A program made the position numbers and the translations under genes. Under the pieces are notes generated by a model. That model did no database searches, was not told the origin of the DNA, and was given only the letters and a program-made list of their open reading frames with translations. Shown piece by piece: positions 7,461 to 15,241 of a stretch of DNA of 64,000 nucleotides. Source of the stretch: Micavibrio sp. UBA6147 (GTDB taxonomy: Bacteria; Pseudomonadota; Alphaproteobacteria; Micavibrionales; UBA1664); the NCBI GenBank assembly GCA_002423185.1, contig DIUX01000002.1, positions 753,947-817,946 of the forward strand. The letters are read 5' to 3'. Every line of letters begins with the position of its first letter. The first letter of the stretch is position 1.

Positions 7461-9542
7461 ATGGCAACAGGTGCAATTGGCAACTCGCTCTCGTCACTCA
7501 AACTTTTGAATCAAAAAATTGATGTGATTTCAAACAACATCGCCAATGCTTCGACAATTGGCTATACGCGCAAAGAGCTCCCCCAATATTCGACGGTGTC
7601 GTCACAGACCGGCGGCGTGACGGCGGGGGTTTTGAAGCGCAATATGGACGCTATTTTACAGCGCGACTTATTCACCCAATCGGCACAAAGTACCGCCCTT
7701 AAAACCAAAGAACAATATTTCAGTACGATCCAGAGTTTCCACCGCCAACCGGAGGACAACCGCAGCATTACGGCGGAACTCGGTCAGTTAAAAGATGCTT
7801 TCGCACAATTCGCCAACGCGCCGGAGAGTGTGCCGTTGTTGGATAACGTGTTTAATCAGGCAACATATTTCGCCGGACAAATTAACGAGTTTTCTAAGCT
7901 TCTGAGCCAGCTCCGCAACGATGCTCAAAACGAGATGCAACAAGTTGTATCACAATTAAATGTCGATCTGGAAAACGTTGCCGAGCTCAACCTATCGATT
8001 AAGGTCGAGTTGGCCAATGGCCGTTCCGTTGCGACGTTGGAGGATCAACGCGACCTGATTTTAACGAATCTGGCGAAAGAGCTGGATATTGATTATTATA
8101 CATCCCAAGACGGTGTTGTTACGGTGATGACGCGCCAAGGCACGGTTCTTGCCGATACGCAGGCGCGCCCTTTGCTTTTCAATCCTCAACCCGTGGGCGC
8201 AACAACCTACTATCCGGACAGTGTTGCCGGCCTTTACGTTGAAACAACAACAGGCATTGACCTGGCCGCCCAGTCACGGGTCGGCGGCCGAATCGGCGCT
8301 TTGCTTGATTTGCGCGACACAAGCTTGCCGCAATATCAGGCACAATTGGATGAACTCGCCCATAAAACAGCTTTGCGCTTTGACGAAGCCGGATTGAGGA
8401 TGTTCAGCAACCCGAATGGCAGCATCCCCGCAAACAACCCGGCAGATTATGCCGGATTCGCCGCCTCTATACAGGTCAACCCGAGCATTATTGCCGACCA
8501 TGATTTGATTCGTAACGGAACATCGGGCAATACGCTGCAATCCGGCTCTGCGGCGGTGGCGCGGCGCGTGATTGACTACGTATTTGGTGACAAATCCGCC
8601 ATCGAGGCCTTGGGCGCGATAGATATTTCTGGTGTTGGCGATTTATATACGACACTCGGGATCAATGCCCGTTCGCAGACGATCGGCACAACAAATATTC
8701 AATCGCTCAGTACACTGGACACCAGCGAGTTCATCGCCTCGGGCACTTCGGATACCTTCACGATTGCCGTGGGCGCTGGGCTTCCCCAAGACATCGTGAT
8801 CGGCGCTGGCGACACGGCGGGTGATCTCGTCAACACAATCAACGGAATTTTCCCTGGCATGGCGTCGCTTGGCCCTTCCGGCCAGTTGGTTTTGACGGGG
8901 ACAGAGGATTTCGTGATCGGCACGAATAACCTCACCCCCGCCGCGTTTACGGAGCTGGGGATCGCAACCGGAACATATACGGCGAGCAGCCCGTTCTTTT
9001 CGATCGCCGTCGGTATTGATGACCCTGTTAAGATTTTCATTGACCCAGCGGATACCGGCGCCGATCTGGTGAACAGGATCAACATGCTTGTCCCGTCTGT
9101 GACGGCGTCGCTGGATGTGAACGGGTTTTTGATGATCGTGCCAAATGATGGCGGCGATATTTCCTTGATCGAAGGTCAGGGAAACCCTCTTGCCGCCTTG
9201 GTGATGAGCATTGATCCGGTCACGCACACAGCGTTTAACGCAACATCACTCGGCCCCGGCGGCAATTTGAGCGGTCGTATATCGACGGCGCAAACGCTTC
9301 AGGAATATTCCGAGTTCATGATTTCGATCCAAAGCTCGGACGCCGCGGGTAATGCGCAGGAATATCAATTCGAAGAAACATACCGCCAAACGCTTGAAAA
9401 GCAGATTCTTGATTTTTCGGGCGTGAATCTGGATGAGGAAATGGCGGCCTTGATTCAGGTACAAACGGCCTATGCCGCCTCGGCCAAAGTCATTGAAACA
9501 GTCAACCAAATGCTCGATGAGCTTTTCGCCGCCTTCCTATAA
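7461..9542 (+). CDS. flgK: Flagellar hook-associated protein 1 (FlgK)
   Basis: 693 residues. The N-terminus has the flagellar rod/hook signature (LLNQKIDVISNNIANASTIGYTRKE, about 15-40) and the C-terminus the matching helix (MAALIQVQTAYAASAKVIE), which pair in the D0/D1 domain. FlgK forms the first junction zone between hook and filament. Around 425-500 and 505-580 are two tandem modules of the flagellin hook IN-motif kind (FTIAVGAGLPQDIVIG; FSIAVGIDDPVKIFID), which explain why it is longer than the usual 450-550 residues. AAAGGA lies about 8 bases before the ATG. It forms an operon with flgL. Confidence 0.95.
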   Translation: MATGAIGNSLSSLKLLNQKIDVISNNIANASTIGYTRKELPQYSTVSSQTGGVTAGVLKRNMDAILQRDLFTQSAQSTALKTKEQYFSTIQSFHRQPEDNRSITAELGQLKDAFAQFANAPESVPLLDNVFNQATYFAGQINEFSKLLSQLRNDAQNEMQQVVSQLNVDLENVAELNLSIKVELANGRSVATLEDQRDLILTNLAKELDIDYYTSQDGVVTVMTRQGTVLADTQARPLLFNPQPVGATTYYPDSVAGLYVETTTGIDLAAQSRVGGRIGALLDLRDTSLPQYQAQLDELAHKTALRFDEAGLRMFSNPNGSIPANNPADYAGFAASIQVNPSIIADHDLIRNGTSGNTLQSGSAAVARRVIDYVFGDKSAIEALGAIDISGVGDLYTTLGINARSQTIGTTNIQSLSTLDTSEFIASGTSDTFTIAVGAGLPQDIVIGAGDTAGDLVNTINGIFPGMASLGPSGQLVLTGTEDFVIGTNNLTPAAFTELGIATGTYTASSPFFSIAVGIDDPVKIFIDPADTGADLVNRINMLVPSVTASLDVNGFLMIVPNDGGDISLIEGQGNPLAALVMSIDPVTHTAFNATSLGPGGNLSGRISTAQTLQEYSEFMISIQSSDAAGNAQEYQFEETYRQTLEKQILDFSGVNLDEEMAALIQVQTAYAASAKVIETVNQMLDELFAAFL

Positions 9543-9576
9543 AGGCGCCAAACGATCAATATTTAAGGAGAACACC

Positions 9577-10587
9577 ATGGTTTCAAAGGTTTCGACATAC
9601 GCACTGAACCAGTCGACCACCAACAACGCCCTCAGCATCCAAAAAAGGATGGCGGATTTACAGCGCCAAGTCTCGACCGGCGTAAAAAGTACAACCTTTG
9701 CAGGCTATAATATTCAGTCAAAAATGGTTCAGCATTACCGCGCCGATCTGCAAAGCATAGAGTCATACATTAATAACATCGACGTCGCACAAACCAGTGT
9801 GTCGCAAATGAACCGCGCTCTGGAGCAGTTGTTTGACCAGATGGACATTGTGATCGGTCAGGCGAACTCTGACCCGCAAGAGGGCAAACCCAATGTCGAA
9901 ACCATGCAATCACTGGCACGCAACGCGCGCGAGATCATGATTGATGTGATGAACAACAAGGTCGGCGACCGCTATTTGTTTGCCGGTTCGGATGTGCTCA
10001 ACGCTCCTTATGACGGATATGGAAACATCACCACGCGTGTCCAGCAAGAAGTGACAAACTGGCTTGACCAAACCAACACCGCGACCGATTTTCTAACCAA
10101 TGTAAAGGGCATGACCCAATCCCAGATGGGATTTTCCCTGTCGGGTCAAAGTGCGGGGAATATCCGTGTGCGCGCCAATGACGGATATGAAGTCGATTAC
10201 ACCGTCAAGGCCAACACCCAGCCTTTTCAAGATATTTTGCAGGCCTTAACGGTTTTCATCGAACTTGATTTCCCGCAAGAAGGGACGGACCTTGCCACGC
10301 GCGAGCAATTTTACGAGATTCATAACGAAGCCACGAGTATGTTGATTAACGCGGTGGACGATTTGCGTGCCGATAGTTTTAAATTATCGAACGCCCAGCA
10401 AGCCCTCGGTAAACAGCGTGAAGCGTTGGTGGACGAACAATCCGCGCTGTTGATTTTGATGGAAAGCACGGAAAGTGTCGACCCAGCGCAGGCGATTGTC
10501 AGCTTTCAATCGCTCCAGCTCCAGCTTGAAATGTCGTTTCAATCAACGGCGATCATCAGCCAGCTATCCCTAGCGCGATATCTGTAA
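9577..10587 (+). CDS. flgL: Flagellar hook-associated protein 3 (FlgL)
   Basis: 336 residues starting MVSKVSTYALNQ. The start is fixed by AAGGAG six bases upstream; an in-frame Met inside flgK is rejected. The N-terminal flagellin-like helix (MADLQRQVSTGVKSTTFAGY) and the C-terminal helix (VSFQSLQLQLEMSFQSTAIISQLSLARYL, last 30 residues) are typical of FlgL, which with FlgK joins the hook to the filament. The gap to flgK is 34 bases, so both use the sigma54 promoter at 7399. No other flagellar structural genes lie nearby. Confidence 0.93.
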   Translation: MVSKVSTYALNQSTTNNALSIQKRMADLQRQVSTGVKSTTFAGYNIQSKMVQHYRADLQSIESYINNIDVAQTSVSQMNRALEQLFDQMDIVIGQANSDPQEGKPNVETMQSLARNAREIMIDVMNNKVGDRYLFAGSDVLNAPYDGYGNITTRVQQEVTNWLDQTNTATDFLTNVKGMTQSQMGFSLSGQSAGNIRVRANDGYEVDYTVKANTQPFQDILQALTVFIELDFPQEGTDLATREQFYEIHNEATSMLINAVDDLRADSFKLSNAQQALGKQREALVDEQSALLILMESTESVDPAQAIVSFQSLQLQLEMSFQSTAIISQLSLARYL

Positions 10588-10612
10588 GCCGCAATCAACG
10601 CCAACAAAGAAT

Positions 10613-10646
10613 AAACCCGTCCTTGTGCAATGTAAGGGCGGGTTTT
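10613..10646 (+). terminator. Terminator after flgL
   Basis: AACCCGTCCTT pairs with AAGGGCGGGTT (one mismatch) around GTGCAATGT, followed by TT. It lies 26 bases past the flgL stop and before the convergent PilP-like gene. The stem is flanked by A-rich sequence on the left, so it may work in both directions. Confidence 0.8.
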
Positions 10647-10704
10647 CGGCGGCGAGAATGGTTGCGAAAATAGAGTCTGTGGTTCGGTGGGCTTAAATGA
10701 CCTC

Positions 10705-11778
10705 TTAGAATAGGCCTGTCGGGCCGAGCATGGCTGGCTCATTCGCGGGCGCGGCGGCCGGTTCCGATGTCACGGGCGCAGGATCATTAGAAAAAGGCGA
10801 GCTTGGCTCTGCTGTGATCGGCTCTGCGGTCAGGTTTGATGGGGTTGATCCGCTGGATTCCGTCGATATGCCTGATCCGCGCAACAAATCCCCGATCTCG
10901 CCGAACCCTTGACCATCACTGACGGCAATCGGGTTTGTGGGGGCGGGGTCAAGCTCTAACGACTTGCCTTTTTTGTTAAGGCGGACGCCGGTATAGGAAA
11001 TATCCTGAACAACGGATTCATCGGGCAAAACTTCGCCCATTCTCACGGTCATGCGATGACCGCTCTTGGCGCTGTCGAGCAAGACGGCGCGGCACATTTT
11101 TCCGGCGCATTGAATATCGGCCCATTGGTAGGATGATTTAATTTCTTCTTCGACCGGTTTTGCGGGTTTCTCTGGTTTTTTCGGTGCATCGACTTTGTTT
11201 TGGGCGGGGGTGACCGGTTCTGCCGGCATCGCCATGAAATCAAGGCCGGTTAATGGTGCGGGGTCTGTATATTTGCTGACATCGATATCGAAAGATTCGG
11301 GATAGAACAAAATGCACAAAAGATTCTCGGGTAAACGCTCGCACGTGGTTTTTTCCGGTGCGGGTTGTTTGAAGGAAATGCCGAGTTTTTCATAGGATCT
11401 GGAGATATTGTCGATCTCGCCTTGGCGCTTGATCATAATCTTCAAGAGGCTGATTTGATATTGCAGCAACATGGTATCAGCCATAAGCGGGTTCTTAAGG
11501 CGGTGAAACGCTGTTTCATAGGTTGAGAACATTGAGCGATTCAAATTATCAAGGGCGAGCCCCTCGCTCGGCATAGACGGAACCGAAAAACCGGGGAGTT
11601 TATTGGCCTGTGCTTGGGCTGTGCCGGTTGTCGCCATAAAAACCAACCCAATAAACAATAAGGCAAAAACCACCGTATTTACCGCCTTGGTGACACGGCT
11701 TCGCGCTGCGCACGTGACGGAATGAGCCGTCATCGGCACAAATTCTGGGGCGTTGTCTGTCGGCTTTGTCGTGGTCAT
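10705..11778 (-). CDS. Second PilP/GspC-like exported protein
   Basis: 357 residues with a long n-region, a hydrophobic helix at about 36-52 and a likely cut after TAQAQ. A helical segment follows (ADTMLLQYQISLLKIMIKRQ), then two Cys (CERLPENLLC), a proline-rich linker, and a small domain at about 215-275 (WADIQCAGKMCRAVLLDS ... TVRMGEVLPDESVVQDISYTG). This domain has the same order as the C-terminal domain of the PilP-like protein at 20599-21390 (RIRQGDTLPDGSRVIEVSKTQ), so I read it as a divergent paralogue with added cysteines. The C-tail is Pro/Ala/Ser-rich. Last gene of the long pil/dot block, 233 bases after the third PilV-like gene. PilP links the inner-membrane parts to the secretin in type IVB pili. 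M16 is another possible start. Confidence 0.6.
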   Translation of the reverse strand: MTTTKPTDNAPEFVPMTAHSVTCAARSRVTKAVNTVVFALLFIGLVFMATTGTAQAQANKLPGFSVPSMPSEGLALDNLNRSMFSTYETAFHRLKNPLMADTMLLQYQISLLKIMIKRQGEIDNISRSYEKLGISFKQPAPEKTTCERLPENLLCILFYPESFDIDVSKYTDPAPLTGLDFMAMPAEPVTPAQNKVDAPKKPEKPAKPVEEEIKSSYQWADIQCAGKMCRAVLLDSAKSGHRMTVRMGEVLPDESVVQDISYTGVRLNKKGKSLELDPAPTNPIAVSDGQGFGEIGDLLRGSGISTESSGSTPSNLTAEPITAEPSSPFSNDPAPVTSEPAAAPANEPAMLGPTGLF

Positions 11779-12011
11779 TGATGAACCAAAAATGAGTGTT
11801 TTCCTATGATCCAGAGGTGCTTTTAAGGTGTTTTCAGAATATCTCCAAAACAGGCACCACCATCACTACCGATTCATTGTAACCATAAGCGTCGGCAACG
11901 GCAATAACTCAAGCAAGATTAAGCCGCAATTTATTATGTCCTGACGGTGCCTTGAAATCTTGCGTGAAGGTCATGACGGCCTCAGATATAGGGTCGTCTG
12001 CTACAGCCTTT

Positions 12012-13523
12012 TTATTCGCCACAGCCTTCATCACAAAGACCAAAATTCGTGACGCCGAAGTTTTCCACACTGATACGCGGCGCCGACACATCGCCGGTAA
12101 CGACAATCGGGGCGGCGGTATTCATGTTCACGATACCGGTTCGACCGTTGCTGACGTCAAGGCTGTTGCCGCCGCCGTTAAAGACCATTTCTGTGGCTTG
12201 CATGCTGTTGCTGAACCGGACGTCTGCTCCGGCGGCGACTTGCAGGCTGGTCATCCCGACAAAGCTCCCGTCTGCGGCGTTGAAATCTCCTTGAATACGC
12301 GCCGTTCCTCCGGCACCGCCACTGCGTGCCATATCAATCTCCGATATTCTGACGTTTTGCAGGGTTGCTGTGTCGGCACTGATGTCGCCGCCGCCTTGAA
12401 TATTCAGCTTCGTAATTGTCATGTCCCCGCGGGTCAAGACGTTGTTATTGCCACCAAGGCTATAATTCGGCGAGCTCAACGTCGCATTGTTGATAAAGCC
12501 CGTGTCGCCGGCATTCAGGCGGTCGTGGTTGACGTTGACATTCGCCGCAGTGGCGCGTCCATCCCCATAAAGACTCCCTTGCACGGAGAGTTGACCGCCA
12601 AAATATGCTGATCCTTGAACAATGATTTGGCTGTTCACGGTCATATTACCGGATGTAATCAAATCATCAACACCGACAATATTGTTGCCGCCAAGGTTAA
12701 GCGGGGTCAACATGGTATGAAATTCGGGGTCGGCTTGCGGCGTGCGGAACAAATAATCGCCCGCAATGTCATCAACATTCATATACAAGCGGTGGACAAG
12801 GTAAACGCCTTCCTCGGGACTTGGCGGGTTGGCTTCAACATTCAAATACCACGGCAAATCGATGAACCGGCCGATGGGCATTTCCCACGAACCAAATGCG
12901 CTTATAATGCCGGCTGTTGGGTTGAGTGGCACAGCCGTACGCCGTATAAAGGCACCGTTTGGCCCGGCCTCATTGGCGGCCTTACGGGTGATTTCGTCGG
13001 GTGAACGGCTGTTCGCAACAATAAGAATTTCAAGAGCCGGCGGGTCATCGGCGACAAGCGGGTCGTCTGCCACACTAATCAAAATCTTGATTTCCTGCTT
13101 CAACGGGTTATTCGCGGCAAAATTGGCGTTCAAAACTGAACTCGGTGGAATTGTGCGCGGCGCAGTGGCACCGACAACCCCGCCATTCACAAACAAGGCC
13201 ACATCATATTCGGCATTCAAATTCACGGAATCAAGAAACGCATCGTTATAGAATCCAAGAAAATTATTAATGTCGCTGGTCATGGTTTCTTCGACTGCGG
13301 CGGATACTTTTTGCATATAGCCCGCAGTACTCTTCGCCAATTCCCGTTCACTCAAATCCTGTAAAACGGCGAACAGAACGACCATCACTCCGCCAAACAA
13401 CATGACGGTGAGCAACATTTCAATCAGGGTAAACCCCTCTTGTCCGGCGCGCTGTTCAGAACATTGTTCTGGGCGTTGTCCGTTTTGGTGTTTGGTGTTG
13501 TCTGTTGGCGTGATGATCCGCAT
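12012..13523 (-). CDS. PilV-like long minor pilin 3
   Basis: 503 residues from ATG 13523. Prepilin leader of 30 residues ends G|FTLIEMLLTVML, with Glu at +5. The pilin helix is followed by a constant-type region and then a long repetitive part rich in N, G, V and T (turns such as GGNNIVGVDDLITSGNMTV), which looks like stacked beta-helix turns. The last residues are LCDEGCGE. This layout matches R64 PilV, the pilus tip adhesin that selects recipient cells. The reading frame extends back to 13598 inside the previous gene, across a 7-base repeat (13532-13566); neither start has a good ribosome site. Third of three tandem paralogues. Confidence 0.75.
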   Translation of the reverse strand: MRIITPTDNTKHQNGQRPEQCSEQRAGQEGFTLIEMLLTVMLFGGVMVVLFAVLQDLSERELAKSTAGYMQKVSAAVEETMTSDINNFLGFYNDAFLDSVNLNAEYDVALFVNGGVVGATAPRTIPPSSVLNANFAANNPLKQEIKILISVADDPLVADDPPALEILIVANSRSPDEITRKAANEAGPNGAFIRRTAVPLNPTAGIISAFGSWEMPIGRFIDLPWYLNVEANPPSPEEGVYLVHRLYMNVDDIAGDYLFRTPQADPEFHTMLTPLNLGGNNIVGVDDLITSGNMTVNSQIIVQGSAYFGGQLSVQGSLYGDGRATAANVNVNHDRLNAGDTGFINNATLSSPNYSLGGNNNVLTRGDMTITKLNIQGGGDISADTATLQNVRISEIDMARSGGAGGTARIQGDFNAADGSFVGMTSLQVAAGADVRFSNSMQATEMVFNGGGNSLDVSNGRTGIVNMNTAAPIVVTGDVSAPRISVENFGVTNFGLCDEGCGE

Positions 13524-13531
13524 TTTTCTTG

Positions 13532-13566
13532 TCTGTTGTCTGTTGTCTGTTGTCTGTTGTCTGGTG
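13532..13566. repeat. Heptanucleotide repeat (TCTGTTG)x5 at the PilV3 start
   Basis: Four perfect copies of TCTGTTG are followed by one variant TCTGGTG. The tract lies between the stop of PilV2 (13574) and the ATG of PilV3 (13523). A 7-base unit shifts the frame on gain or loss, so if translation begins upstream at 13598 the tract would switch the gene on and off. If it begins at 13523 the tract changes the spacing from the previous stop. Confidence 0.9.
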
Positions 13567-13573
13567 TTGTTTG

Positions 13574-15229
13574 CTATGGGATCGGGATAGGGTCGCATCC
13601 ATTGTCACATCGGGTTCGGTTTCCGATGAAGAATTGGTCGGATGCGTTGATGCTGTTTGATGTGACACCTGCTGTGCTGGACACGGCGTTTTCAACATTT
13701 ACATCGGCGAAGTTCGTTGTGTTGGCGCCGACAATACGACCGGCCACAATATTGGCGGCCTCAACATTTGACCCGACCATATTGGCCGATCCTGTCTGAA
13801 GTCTGTCCAGCGTAAATTGTGGCCCCAAGAACTGCACTTCGAAGGCGCTGAACTCATCGGTTGTGGCGTTTTCATTGACCATAACGGTATTAAAATTGGC
13901 TTCGATTTGTTTGGGAGCGCCAACGGCCACATCAACGGGGTTTCCGGCGGCATCGTATGTAAAGCTCGACAAATTGACGATGTCAACGGTGCGGGCGACC
14001 ACATTGCTCCGAGTGCTTCCCGCCGCGGTGAGGTCTGAGGCAGAAACCCGTACCCGTGTCGCGGTAAAATCGTTTGTCGTGGCCCCGGTGCCGTCGCCGC
14101 TGATCAAGAAATCACCCCCGACTATTTCACAATCGGTTGCGGGGTTTGCCGACCCGTCCACCGACACGACCGACCCCGCGGGAATGCCTGCAATCGGTAA
14201 GTTATCCTGTGTCGTGATTAAACAGGACGCATCCCCGATGACGCGAAAATCGAATTTACTGGCACCGGCAACTTCCATCGCCTGATCGACCGTTAAGGCA
14301 AAGGGTGTAAAGCTCCCCGTTCCGGTGTTAGAGCCGGAGATTGTAAGGCTTGCCCCTTGATCGACCCATGTGTTGGTCGCATTGTTGTAGATATAGCCAA
14401 CGGAAATGTTATCGGCGGAAATAACCCCGACCCCGTTAATGACGTTATTATCCATGTCGAGATTGGTTTGCATCTGGTTGACCTGAGGCTGTCCCGGAAT
14501 GGACACGCGGTACAAATAATCATTGTTGAACGTGTCGGAAAAGGCCACGCGCCCATAGGCGGCGAGATAGCCACGGTCGGGGTTGTCGGTGCGGTTGAAT
14601 TCGGCTGCAAAATCGGCCAAAGGAATCGACCATTCGCCAAACAAGCTTTGAATGCTTCCGGCGCAACATGTGGTTCCGTCACCGATGACGGCGTTGACGA
14701 TGACTCCGACTTTGGGTCCTGCGGATCGCGCTGCATCCATAACCCGTTCATTGGCCCAGCTCCGATCAACCCCGTCTGCCGTATCTTCGGTGACGGTGAG
14801 AACTTCGACAGCCTGCCCGCCTGTAAAGCCAACGCCGCCATTACGAATCAGGATTTTGGTATTTTGGCGGAATACGTTATTGGCGCGGTAATTATCCGGT
14901 AAAAACCCTTCGGCAATCATGTCGGGGATTGTAATCTCGTCAATATCACCAAGGTTTGGGATGTTATTTGTCCAAAGGTCGGTAAAGTTCGCCGCGACAT
15001 ATTCTTCGGCGGAGCTTTGGATTTTCAAGATGTGGTTCCCCGCGCGGCGGTTAACCGAGCGTTGCGTGAAGTCGTTGAAAATTTGGATCACAATCGTGGT
15101 CAAAAGCGCCGAAACGGTAATCACGAGCAATAATTCAAGCAATGAAAAGCCGCGCATAGATTTTGAATCTGCGGTGTTTTTGCGGGGTGTGACTTGGTCA
15201 CGAGGCATGGCTTTGGTCATGGTCATCAT
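13574..15229 (-). CDS. PilV-like long minor pilin 2
   Basis: 551 residues. The prepilin leader ends at residue 27 (G|FSLLELLLVITV, Glu at +5). The region to about 260 is like the constant part of PilV: pilin helix, IPDMIAEGFLPDNYR, FGEWSIPLADFAAEF, then YLYRVSIPGQPQVNQMQTNL, where PilV proteins have a similar YR-VPG-P-N-M pattern. The remainder is a repeat-like beta-rich tail ending RCDNGCDPIPIP. AGGA lies ten bases before the first ATG; later Met codons also exist. It starts 12 bases after the stop of PilV1. Confidence 0.78.
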   Translation of the reverse strand: MMTMTKAMPRDQVTPRKNTADSKSMRGFSLLELLLVITVSALLTTIVIQIFNDFTQRSVNRRAGNHILKIQSSAEEYVAANFTDLWTNNIPNLGDIDEITIPDMIAEGFLPDNYRANNVFRQNTKILIRNGGVGFTGGQAVEVLTVTEDTADGVDRSWANERVMDAARSAGPKVGVIVNAVIGDGTTCCAGSIQSLFGEWSIPLADFAAEFNRTDNPDRGYLAAYGRVAFSDTFNNDYLYRVSIPGQPQVNQMQTNLDMDNNVINGVGVISADNISVGYIYNNATNTWVDQGASLTISGSNTGTGSFTPFALTVDQAMEVAGASKFDFRVIGDASCLITTQDNLPIAGIPAGSVVSVDGSANPATDCEIVGGDFLISGDGTGATTNDFTATRVRVSASDLTAAGSTRSNVVARTVDIVNLSSFTYDAAGNPVDVAVGAPKQIEANFNTVMVNENATTDEFSAFEVQFLGPQFTLDRLQTGSANMVGSNVEAANIVAGRIVGANTTNFADVNVENAVSSTAGVTSNSINASDQFFIGNRTRCDNGCDPIPIP

Positions 15230-15241
15230 ATGTGTTTTATC

